From Streptomyces cylindrosporus (GTDB lineage Bacteria; Actinomycetota; Actinomycetes; Streptomycetales; Streptomycetaceae): 64,000 bases of DNA. The stretch spans positions 1 to 64,000 of the forward strand of contig NZ_JALDAY010000007.1 of NCBI RefSeq assembly GCF_022698165.1, in the 5' to 3' direction. Within the stretch, counting starts at the first letter, position 1. Every line of letters starts with the position of its first letter. A program made the translations under genes and the position numbers. Positions 14,615 through 22,508 of this stretch are shown here, one piece after another. Under the pieces are notes generated by a model. That model did not search any database. It was not told where the DNA came from and saw nothing but the letters and a program-made list of their open reading frames with translations.

Positions 14615-17053
14615 ATGGGGATCCGCAGCCTGACCCGTACCGAAGCCGAGCGCAGGGCTTCGTTGTTGAGCGTGGAGCGGTACGACGTCGACATCGACCT
14701 CACCGCGCTGCCCGACGGCCCGGAGGTGCGGTGCGTGTCCACCGTGACCTTCACCTGCCACGAGCCCGGCGCGGAGACCTTCGTCGACTGCGCGGCCGAC
14801 GTACGCGGCGCGACGCTGAACGGCACGCCCCTCTCCCCCGCCGTCGACGGCCGCATCGCGTTGCCCGCGCTCGCCGGGCACAACGTGCTGCGGGTGGAGA
14901 GCGTCCAGGCCGACACGGCCACCGGCGAGGGCGTGCACCGGGCGGTCGACCCCGCGGACGGCGAGGTCTACGTGTGGATGTCCTTCGAACCCGACGAGGC
15001 CCGCTTCGTCTGGGCCTGCTTCGACCAGCCCGACCTCAAGGCCCCGCACGCCTTCACCGTCACGGCCCCCGCCGCCTGGACCGTCACGAGCAACTCCGGC
15101 GACGCGCGCGTCGAGGACCTGGGTACGGCGCGCCGCTGGGCCTTCCCGGACACGCCGCCGCTGTCCTCGTACAACACCGTCGTCAATGCGGGGCCCTTCC
15201 ACGAGATCCGCCGTGAGGTGGACGGCCACGACCTCGGTCTGTACTCCCGCCGCTCGCTCGCCGAGGTCCTCGAACGCGACGCCGACCAGATGTTCACCCT
15301 CACCGGTCAGGGTCTCGCGTTCTACGCCGAGGTCTTCGCGATGCCGTTCCCGCAGCGGAAGTACGACCAGGTGTTCGTGCCCGAGTTCGGTGGCGCGATG
15401 GAGAACTACGGCTGTGTGACCTGGTCCGACGCCTTCCTGCGGCGGGCCGTGCCGACGCCCGCGGAGAGCGAGCTGCTGGCCAAGGTGCTGCTGCACGAGA
15501 TGGCGCACATGTGGTTCGGCAACATCGTCACCATGCGCTGGTGGGACGACCTCTGGCTGAACGAGGCGTTCGCCGAGTTCGCCTGCCACTGGGCCGCCGA
15601 GCGCGCGACCCGGTACACCGACGCGTGGGCCGGTCATCTCGCGGACGACAAGCTCCGTGCGTACCTGTCCGACCAGGGACCCGCCTCCCACCCGATCCAC
15701 CAGCCCATCCACGACGTCGCCCAGGCCGCGTCGATCTTCGACAACATCACCTACCCCAAGGGCGCCTCCGTCCTGCAGCAGCTGATGACGTACGTCGGCG
15801 AAGAGCGCTTCCGCGCCGGCATGGCGGCCTACTTCGCCCGCCACGCCTGGGGCAACACCACGCTCCAGGACCTGATCGACGCGCTCTCCGAGGCCGGTGG
15901 GCGCGATCTGACCGGCTGGCGCAAGGCCTGGCTGGAGACGGCGGGCACGGACCGCTTCTCGCTGGAGCGCGACGGCGAGTCGGTCACGCTCGTGGCCGCC
16001 GACTCCGCGCGTCCGCAGGTGCTCGCGGTGGGCGCGTACGCCAGGAAGGGCGAGGCGTACGAACGGACCGCGCTGGTCCGGGTCGAGGTGACGCAGCCGC
16101 GCACCGCGGTCACCGGGCTCCCGCCCGCCGCGGACGTCCTGCTCGTCAACGACGACGACCTCACCTTCGCCACGACCCGCCCGGACCCCGCCACCCGCGA
16201 CCTCCTCTTCCGTACGGCGGCCCACCTGCCCTCGGCGATCTCGCGGGGCCTGGCCGTCGCCACCGTGTGGGACATGCTCACGACCGGCGAGGCCACGGCG
16301 GCGGAGGCCGGGCGGTGCATCACCTCGGTGCTGGCGGCCGAGACCTCGGACGCCGTGATCGAGCCGTACCTCACGCTCGCCGCGAGCATCGCCGAGCTGT
16401 GGGCGCCGGACGCCGTACGCGCCGAGTTGACGCGGGCCGTGGCGGCGACGTGCCGGAGCCTCGCGGCGGACCCGGGGCGCCGGCAGGTCGCGCTGCGCGG
16501 GCTGGCCCGCACGGCGACGGACGCGGACGACCTGGCCTGGCTGCGCGCACAGGCGGGCGACGACGTGGACCTGCGGTGGCGTGCCCTGGTCCGGGAGGCG
16601 GAACTCGGCGGGGACGTGGCGTCCGAGACCGGACGGCTGCTCGAACGCGACCCGGACCCCGACGCCTGGGTCCGCGCGCTCACCGTACGCGCCGCGCTGC
16701 CCGACGCCGCCGCGAAGGCGGAGGTCTGGCAGCAGCTGGCAGTCGACCGCAAGGTCCCGGTCAGCTCGATCCGGGAGGTGGCCGAAGCCTTCTGGCGGCC
16801 GGGACAGGACGCCCTGCTGGCCCCGTACGCCCAGCGCTACCTGGACGCGATCCCCCAGTTGCATCAGGGCGGGATGATCCCGGCGATGGGCTTCACGCGC
16901 CAGCTCTTCCCGCCGCACGCCGTCGACGAGCCGTACATCGAGAAGGCCCGGCAGGCGTCCGAGGATGCGGCCCCGGTCGTCCGCAAGACGCTGCTGGAAC
17001 GCTCGGACGCGATCAGCCGGATGCTGCGGTCCCGTGCGGGATCGGGGTCCTGA
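14615..17053 (+). CDS. pepN: M1-family aminopeptidase N
   Basis: An 812-residue zinc aminopeptidase, slightly shorter than the usual 850 or so. The substrate-binding GAMEN motif is at 260-264, the zinc motif HEMAH at 294-298 and the third ligand E317 in NEAFAEF, the exact HExxH-x18-E spacing. An N-terminal beta domain precedes the catalytic domain and a helical ERAP1-like domain follows. It removes N-terminal residues from peptides in the cytoplasm. The ATG at 14615 aligns with the family N-terminus, but no ribosome site is visible and the IS element's presumed left end lies 20 bp upstream, so its native leader may have been displaced. Confidence 0.93.
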   Translation: MGIRSLTRTEAERRASLLSVERYDVDIDLTALPDGPEVRCVSTVTFTCHEPGAETFVDCAADVRGATLNGTPLSPAVDGRIALPALAGHNVLRVESVQADTATGEGVHRAVDPADGEVYVWMSFEPDEARFVWACFDQPDLKAPHAFTVTAPAAWTVTSNSGDARVEDLGTARRWAFPDTPPLSSYNTVVNAGPFHEIRREVDGHDLGLYSRRSLAEVLERDADQMFTLTGQGLAFYAEVFAMPFPQRKYDQVFVPEFGGAMENYGCVTWSDAFLRRAVPTPAESELLAKVLLHEMAHMWFGNIVTMRWWDDLWLNEAFAEFACHWAAERATRYTDAWAGHLADDKLRAYLSDQGPASHPIHQPIHDVAQAASIFDNITYPKGASVLQQLMTYVGEERFRAGMAAYFARHAWGNTTLQDLIDALSEAGGRDLTGWRKAWLETAGTDRFSLERDGESVTLVAADSARPQVLAVGAYARKGEAYERTALVRVEVTQPRTAVTGLPPAADVLLVNDDDLTFATTRPDPATRDLLFRTAAHLPSAISRGLAVATVWDMLTTGEATAAEAGRCITSVLAAETSDAVIEPYLTLAASIAELWAPDAVRAELTRAVAATCRSLAADPGRRQVALRGLARTATDADDLAWLRAQAGDDVDLRWRALVREAELGGDVASETGRLLERDPDPDAWVRALTVRAALPDAAAKAEVWQQLAVDRKVPVSSIREVAEAFWRPGQDALLAPYAQRYLDAIPQLHQGGMIPAMGFTRQLFPPHAVDEPYIEKARQASEDAAPVVRKTLLERSDAISRMLRSRAGSGS

Positions 17054-17222
17054 GACACGGGAGGGCCGAGCGGAATCTCTGACGGGAATACACGGCTCCG
17101 TGCAGCTTGCTGCCCACATCGTCCACGGCCGCGACCGCCGTCGCTCACTACACTGATGTACGCACGACGGTATCGAGCCACGGATTCCCGACCGGCCGGA
17201 ACGTCGACGGATGAGGACGCGC

Positions 17223-19139
17223 GTGCACGACGAGTCGCCAGGGACGGCAGAGGCCGCCACCGACGGGTCCATGTCCGGACGGACCGAGTGCGGCAAGCAG
17301 GCGCGCAGTCCGCTGCGGGCCTTCCTGCAGACCGAGACCGGCAGCGCCGCGGTCCTTCTGGTCGCTGTGCTGGCCGCACTCGTGTGGGCCAACGTCTCGC
17401 CCGACACGTACGAGTCGTGGTGGCGGACCGTGATGTCGTTCCGCGTCGGTTCGGTCGGCGTCTCCCTCGAACTGCGCGAGTGGGTCAACAGCGGGCTGAT
17501 GGCGCTGTTCTTCTTCATCGTCGGGCTGGAGGCGCGGCGCGAGTTCGACATGGGCGAGCTGCGCGAGCGCCGGCGTCTCGCGCTGTCGGTGATCGCCGGG
17601 GTCAGCGGCATGGTCGTCCCCGTGGCGGTCTATCTCGGGATCAACGCCGGCCACGACTCGGTGCACGGCTGGGGCGCGGCCATGTCCACCGACACGGCCT
17701 TCGCCCTCGGCATGCTCGCCGTGTTCGGTTCGCGGCTGCCGGGCGGTCTGCGCGTCTTCCTGCTCAGCGTGGCGGTCACGGACGACCTGCTGGCCCTGGC
17801 CGTCATCGCCTTCGCCTACAGCGGCGCGGTGTATCTGCCCGCGCTGCTCACGGCACTCGGCGTCTTCGCCGTACTCCTCCTGCTGCGCTCCGCCGGAGTA
17901 CGCATCTCGGCCCTCCACGCGGTGCTCGGCGTCGCCCTGTGGGGTGCGCTGCTGCGGTCCGGTGTGGACCCGGTGGTCAGCGGTCTGGCCATGGGCCTGC
18001 TCACCTACGCGCATCCGGCCGAGCGGCACGCCCTGGAGCGGGTCAGCCGCCTGTTCCGCGGCTTCCGGGAGCAGCCGACGCCCGAACTCGAACGCGACCT
18101 GCGCCGCGGTCTGGCCTCCGCGCTCTCCCCCAACGAGCGGCTCCAGCGGATGATCCATCCCTGGACGAGCTATGTCGTCGTGCCGCTGTTCGCGCTGGCC
18201 AACGCGGGCCTGACGATCGACGCGGACGGGCTGTCAGCGGCCTTCACCTCGCCGATCACGCTAGGCATCCTGTTCGGGTACGTCGTCGGCAAGCCGGTCG
18301 GGATCCTGGGCTCCACGTGGGTCGCGATCCGCCTGAGCCGGGGGCGGCTGCGGCCGCCGATCGGCTGGGGGGCCATCGCCGCGGGCGGCAGTCTGGCCGG
18401 GGTCGGCTTCACGGTGTCGCTGCTGATCGCCACGCTCGCCTTCGACGGACCGCGGCTGGAAGAGGCGAAGATCGGCATTCTCGCGGCGGTCCTGGCTTCC
18501 TTCCTGATCACCTGGGCGGTGACGCGGGTCATCGCCCTGCTGCCGGCGCAGGCGCGGACCCGGGCCCTGCTCGGCGAGGGGCACCCCATCGTCGACCTCA
18601 GCGAACCCGTCGACACCGAGCGCGACCACATCCGCGGTCCGCTCGCCGCGCCGGTGACGCTGGTCGAGTACGGGGACTACGAATGCCCGTACTGCGGTCT
18701 CGCCGAGCCGGTGGTGCGCGAGCTGCTCGCCGACTTCGGCGACGACCTGCGCTACGTGTGGCGCCATCTGCCGCTGCCGGACGTCCACCCCAACGCCCAG
18801 CTCGCCGCCGAGGCGGCGGAGGCGGCGGCGCTGCAGGGCCGCTACTGGGAGATGCACGACGTCCTGATCAGCCATCAGGGAGACTTGCGGCTCAAGGACC
18901 TTCTGCGGTACGCCGAGCAGGTCGGCCTCGACCTCGACGCCTTCCGCCGGGATCTGCGGGCGCGGGCCGGGGCTCAGCGGGTGGCGGAGGACGTGGAGTC
19001 GGCGGACCTGAGCAGCGTCTCGGGCACACCGACGTTCTTCGTCAACGGCCGCAGGCACTTCGGCGCGTACGACGTGGAGTCCCTGTCAGCGGCAGTACGA
19101 GCGGCACGGGACCGGGCGGCGCTGGCCGCGGTCGATTGA
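17223..19139 (+). CDS. nhaA: Na+/H+ antiporter NhaA fused to a DsbA-like thioredoxin domain
   Basis: About 638 residues. Residues 30-430 are an NhaA antiporter with about 12 helices and the ion-binding aspartate pair of VTDDLLA (D187, D188). Residues 450-635 are a DsbA/thioredoxin-fold domain with CPYC (C488-C491), the FWRHLPLP-type loop and a cis-proline in SGTPTFFVNG. NhaA exchanges Na+ for H+ across the membrane. The appended oxidoreductase, on the same membrane face as the C-terminus, suggests redox control or disulfide transfer. GTG 17223 has GAGGA 5 nt upstream; ATG 17211 is an alternative start. NhaA-thioredoxin fusions are known in actinobacteria. Confidence 0.9.
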   Translation: MHDESPGTAEAATDGSMSGRTECGKQARSPLRAFLQTETGSAAVLLVAVLAALVWANVSPDTYESWWRTVMSFRVGSVGVSLELREWVNSGLMALFFFIVGLEARREFDMGELRERRRLALSVIAGVSGMVVPVAVYLGINAGHDSVHGWGAAMSTDTAFALGMLAVFGSRLPGGLRVFLLSVAVTDDLLALAVIAFAYSGAVYLPALLTALGVFAVLLLLRSAGVRISALHAVLGVALWGALLRSGVDPVVSGLAMGLLTYAHPAERHALERVSRLFRGFREQPTPELERDLRRGLASALSPNERLQRMIHPWTSYVVVPLFALANAGLTIDADGLSAAFTSPITLGILFGYVVGKPVGILGSTWVAIRLSRGRLRPPIGWGAIAAGGSLAGVGFTVSLLIATLAFDGPRLEEAKIGILAAVLASFLITWAVTRVIALLPAQARTRALLGEGHPIVDLSEPVDTERDHIRGPLAAPVTLVEYGDYECPYCGLAEPVVRELLADFGDDLRYVWRHLPLPDVHPNAQLAAEAAEAAALQGRYWEMHDVLISHQGDLRLKDLLRYAEQVGLDLDAFRRDLRARAGAQRVAEDVESADLSSVSGTPTFFVNGRRHFGAYDVESLSAAVRAARDRAALAAVD

Positions 19140-19390
19140 GGCCATGCCTGTCGCCGCTGCCGGCTGCGGACGAACTGTTCCATGCCGGGGGCGTAGGGAC
19201 GGTCGGCCTCGACCGGATCATCGAGCACGCCGCGCCTGTCTCGACTCGCGTCATGCCCCGCTGATCGCTCGGCTGGTGCGCGCACCCTGTCCGCCCGGAT
19301 GGACCGCAACGCCTCGGCGGCCGCGCGGCGGGAGCGGCGGCGTTGCTGCCGACGCAGCACGGATGGGGCCGCCTGGGGTCGATGCCTCGA

Positions 19391-20545
19391 TCATGCGACG
19401 TGCGCTTCCTCGGCGGGCCTGGAGCGGTTCGGGGTCGTGGCCAGCGTACGTGTGGCGCGGGCTGAGAAGGTGCGCAGATGGTCGCCCCACCGGCTGCGGC
19501 ATGCCTCGCACAGTTCGACGCCGCCGAACTGCCCAGCAGCCTCGGCTCCGTAGGAGTCCCGGCGGCGACAGCGAGGGCACTTGTCCCGGTCGGGACGGTT
19601 GAGCATCTGGGCCATGCCGGGGAACAGGACACGGTCGGCCTGATCCATGACGGCCTCGTAGCGTTCCTTGCCCGTCGGCGGGGTGGTCTCGGCTTCGAAG
19701 CGGTACCAGAGTTTGGCGTTGTGCCGCGCTCCGGCCACGACGTCGGAGGTCTCCGGTTTGCCGACCATCAGGCCGTCTTCGACAAACCGGTAGCGGCGCA
19801 TCATCTGGTGGATCGGTCCCCCGACGAAGCGGGCGAAGTTGACCGCGCAGCGTCCGGCGACTGTGCCGGACCAGCGGGTGTCCAAGTCCCACAGGGCCTG
19901 CCGGTAAGAGCCGTAGGCGTCCTCGCGAATCTCGCCGCCGGCGTAAGCGTAGGTGTTGTGGATTTCTCCCTCGGCCCGGTGCTTGTGGAAGGCGACGGCG
20001 TCGTAGAGGACTTCGCCGATCTCGGTGAGCAGGCGGTTCTCGTCCTCGGTGAGCCAGGCGTCGTCGTCGTTGCAGGCGATTGCGGCAGCCACGTAGAAGC
20101 GGAACATGCCGTCGCAGTCACGCAGCCGGAACCAGTCCTGGGGCGAATGGGCCAGCGCGTCGACGTACCGGCGCATGAGTTCGGTGTCGCGCCGCCCGGT
20201 CGACTTCTCCGTCATCAGCAGCAAGGAGGCCCGGTACTCGCGGGCCATGGGCTCGCGCACCTGGCTGTCCCCGAAGAGCGTGTCCAGTAGAACGTCGATG
20301 TCGTAGCCCAGGACGGGGTCGTCGCCGAGCACGTCCACCAGGTCGCCGAACACCTCGGCGACGATCGCGATGCCGCCCAACCGGGCCAGAGCGATATAAC
20401 GGTCCCAGTTGGTGAACTCCGGGACCACGCACCGGTTGTACTCCCAGGTGTGCGCCAGAGTTTCGGCCCTGCGCTCGGGCGGCAGCGCGGATGACTGGAA
20501 GTCGTCCTTGAGGTCATCGGGATAGAACCACTGCTCCTGCGCCAT
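19391..20545 (-). CDS. Unrecognised helical protein with a C-terminal zinc ribbon
   Basis: 384 residues from ATG 20545 (an in-frame GTG three codons earlier is possible). I do not recognise the family. The first 300 residues are strongly helical with acidic clusters (LGDDPVLGYD, CNDDDAWLTEDE) and the segments FHKHRAEGEIHNTYAYAG and MRRYRFVEDGLMVGKPE. Residues about 320-355 hold two CxxC knuckles, CPRC and CEAC, about 24 residues apart, a likely zinc ribbon. It stands alone, with a 251-bp featureless gap towards nhaA. Codon use is visibly less G/C-biased than in its neighbours, which suggests acquisition. A cytoplasmic enzyme or regulator are both possible. Confidence 0.7.
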   Translation of the reverse strand: MAQEQWFYPDDLKDDFQSSALPPERRAETLAHTWEYNRCVVPEFTNWDRYIALARLGGIAIVAEVFGDLVDVLGDDPVLGYDIDVLLDTLFGDSQVREPMAREYRASLLLMTEKSTGRRDTELMRRYVDALAHSPQDWFRLRDCDGMFRFYVAAAIACNDDDAWLTEDENRLLTEIGEVLYDAVAFHKHRAEGEIHNTYAYAGGEIREDAYGSYRQALWDLDTRWSGTVAGRCAVNFARFVGGPIHQMMRRYRFVEDGLMVGKPETSDVVAGARHNAKLWYRFEAETTPPTGKERYEAVMDQADRVLFPGMAQMLNRPDRDKCPRCRRRDSYGAEAAGQFGGVELCEACRSRWGDHLRTFSARATRTLATTPNRSRPAEEAHVA

Positions 20546-20718
20546 GACAGGCACCCACTCTCACGGGGTTCACGGTCCACGGGGCGACCGGCTACTTCAC
20601 TGCCAGCGTCCCCGGTGCAGGTGGGCGGTCGCAGCGACTTCCGACGGCGCACGGATGAACACGCTGGGCGCACAGGAAGCACTCCCGGTGACCAGTCAAT
20701 CGATCATACAGACACCGC

Positions 20719-21873
20719 CTAGCGATCCCGGCGGGTGTTGAGCCGCGCCGCCTGGCGGGTCAGGTAGTCGCGTTCGGCGATGTTGGGGGCCTTGTGGGCC
20801 GCTTCGGTGTACAGGCGGGCCGCCGTCGTCAGGTCGCCGTCGCGTTCGTGGAGGTAGGCGGCCACGGCGGCGTAGCGAGGCAGCGCGTCGTCCAGTGCGG
20901 CGAGTGCCGCCAGCCCGGCGCGCGGGCCGTCCGCCTCGCCGACCGCGACGGCGCGGTTGAGGCGGACGACGGGGCTGTCGGTCAGGCGGGCGAGTTCGTC
21001 GTACCACTCGACGATCTGCACCCAGTCCGTCTCCTCGACGGTCGGCGCGTCCGCGTGGAGCGCGGCGATCGCGGCCTGCGCCTGGAACTCGCCGAGGCGG
21101 TCGCGGGCGAGGGCCGCCTGGAGGATTCCCACGCCCTCGGCGATCGCCTTCGTGTCCCACCGGCTCCGGTCCTGCTCAGCGAGCGGCACCAGACCGCCGT
21201 CGGGCGCGGTCCGGGCGGCCCGCCGGGCGTGGTGGAGCAGCATGAGCGCCAGCAGCCCCGCCACCTCGGGGTGGTCGATCGCGGCCGCGAGCTGCCTAGT
21301 GAGCCGGATCGCCTCGGCGGAGAGGTCGACGTCGCCGGAGTAGCCCTCGTTGAAGACGAGGTAGAGGACGCGCAGGACGGTGGCGACGTCGCCGGGCTGG
21401 TCGAAGCGCACGCCGGAGACGGTGCGCTTGGCCCGGCTGATCCGCTGCGCCATGGTCGCCTCGGGCACCAGGTAGGCCTGGGCGATCTGGCGGGTGGTCA
21501 GCCCGCCGACCGCGCGCAGGGTGAGTGCGACCGCGGACGACGGGGTCAGGGAGGGGTGGGCGCACAGGAAGTAGAGCTGGAGCGTGTCGTCCGTGCCGGG
21601 TGCGGGGCCGGGCGGCGGCTCCTCGTCGACGCGGTCCTCCCGCCGGCGGCGGGCGGCGTCCGCGCGGGTCGCGTCGAGGAACTTGCGCCAGGCCACCGTG
21701 ACCAGCCAGCCCTTGGCGTCCCGCGGTGGATCGTCCGGCCAGACGCGGACCGCCTCGACCAGCGCGTCCTGTACGGCGTCCTCGGCCGCCGCGAAGTCGG
21801 CTCCGCGGCGGACGAGGACGCCGAGCACGCCCGGCGTGAGGCTTCTGAGCAGGGCCTCGTCGATCGGGGTCAC
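20719..21873 (-). CDS. ECF42-group RNA polymerase sigma factor
   Basis: A 384-residue sigma factor. Region 2 is in the first 80 residues (FAAAEDAVQDALVEAVRVWP, DAKGWLVTVAWRKFLD), region 4 follows around 100-170 (GLTTRQIAQAYLVPEATMAQ), and a helical, TPR-like C-terminal extension of about 200 residues completes it. This extension and the adjacent DGPF-family gene define the ECF42 group, which has no classical anti-sigma factor. The GTG at 21873 overlaps the stop of the DGPF gene, so both are translated from one message. A matching ECF42 promoter lies at 22342-22368, implying autoregulation. Confidence 0.92.
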   Translation of the reverse strand: MTPIDEALLRSLTPGVLGVLVRRGADFAAAEDAVQDALVEAVRVWPDDPPRDAKGWLVTVAWRKFLDATRADAARRRREDRVDEEPPPGPAPGTDDTLQLYFLCAHPSLTPSSAVALTLRAVGGLTTRQIAQAYLVPEATMAQRISRAKRTVSGVRFDQPGDVATVLRVLYLVFNEGYSGDVDLSAEAIRLTRQLAAAIDHPEVAGLLALMLLHHARRAARTAPDGGLVPLAEQDRSRWDTKAIAEGVGILQAALARDRLGEFQAQAAIAALHADAPTVEETDWVQIVEWYDELARLTDSPVVRLNRAVAVGEADGPRAGLAALAALDDALPRYAAVAAYLHERDGDLTTAARLYTEAAHKAPNIAERDYLTRQAARLNTRRDR

Positions 21874-22289
21874 TTGAAGGTGCACTCCGGGATGGTGGGG
21901 GACGCGCCCAGGAAGGGGCGCAGTTCGAGCCACTCGTGGATCGGCTTCCCGCCCGCGCCGGGGGCGGCCGACAGTTCCCCGGCCAGCTCGACGGCCCGCT
22001 CGTAGCTGTCCACGTCGATGATCATCCAGCCGGCGATGACGTCCTTGGTCTCGGCGAACGGGCCGTCGGTGACCGGCGGCCGCCCCTCGCCGTCGTACCG
22101 CACGAACGTGCCCTCCGGGGCGAGCGCCTGGCTGTCGACGAACTCGCCGGTCTTCTCCAGCCGGGCCGCGAAGTCGTTCATGTACTGCACGTGCGCCGAG
22201 ATCTCCTCCGGCGTCCACTGGTCCATCGGCACGTCGTTCACCGCGGCCGGGGCGCCTCGGTAGTGCTTCAGCAGCAGGTACTTGGCCAT
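21870..22289 (-). CDS. YciI/DGPF-family protein
   Basis: A 139-residue protein of the YCII-like DGPF family: MAKYLLLKHYRG at the start, VTDGPFAETKDVIAGWMIID in the centre. DGPF genes are the hallmark partners and targets of ECF42 sigma factors; their biochemical role is unknown, possibly small-molecule binding or sensing. A GAGGAG ribosome site lies just upstream. The stop overlaps the sigma start by 4 bp. Confidence 0.92.
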   Translation of the reverse strand: MAKYLLLKHYRGAPAAVNDVPMDQWTPEEISAHVQYMNDFAARLEKTGEFVDSQALAPEGTFVRYDGEGRPPVTDGPFAETKDVIAGWMIIDVDSYERAVELAGELSAAPGAGGKPIHEWLELRPFLGASPTIPECTFK

Positions 22290-22341
22290 CGTGATGCTCC
22301 TCGGTACTGGTGCGACCCATTGTGGCCGCGTTCACCCCGGG

Positions 22342-22368
22342 GACGGAGCAGGCGGCGGGTTCTCGACA
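22342..22368 (-). promoter_or_regulatory. Predicted ECF42-dependent promoter
   Basis: On the minus strand TGTCGA (22368-22363) is followed after 17 bp by CGTC (22345-22342), matching the -35 TGTCGA and -10 CG(A/T)C elements reported for ECF42 in Streptomyces. It lies about 55-80 bp upstream of the DGPF start and should drive the DGPF-sigma operon. Confidence 0.75.
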
Positions 22369-22440
22369 TCTCCGTCCGACTTTTTTCCGGGAGCGGGACT
22401 CCGATCCCCAATCCCCTTCCCTCAACTCTTACTTCACACC

Positions 22441-22469
22441 TTGACGGAAGTGGTCCGTACCTTTAGTTT
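22441..22469 (+). promoter_or_regulatory. Predicted housekeeping-type promoter for the GH55 gene
   Basis: TTGACG (22441-22446), a 17-bp spacer and TAGTTT (22464-22469), 40 bp before the GH55 ATG. The stretch is clearly AT-richer than its surroundings. Confidence 0.6.
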
Positions 22470-22508
22470 CACCGGGCAACGCCACCCCCACGAAAGGCCA
22501 CCCCACCC

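Noticed and set aside
14456..17611. A 1051-residue open frame on the minus strand opposite pepN
   Set aside because: It has the low-complexity Arg/Gly/Val-rich text of a GC-skew shadow, has no ribosome site, and lies opposite a full M1 peptidase with intact motifs. The same applies to the long frames opposite the MMPL (24855-27071) and PAP (33291-35582) genes.
19140..19390. Possible small gene in the gap after nhaA
   Set aside because: No frame has a ribosome site, a start with sensible codon bias or any recognisable motif; I see nothing there.
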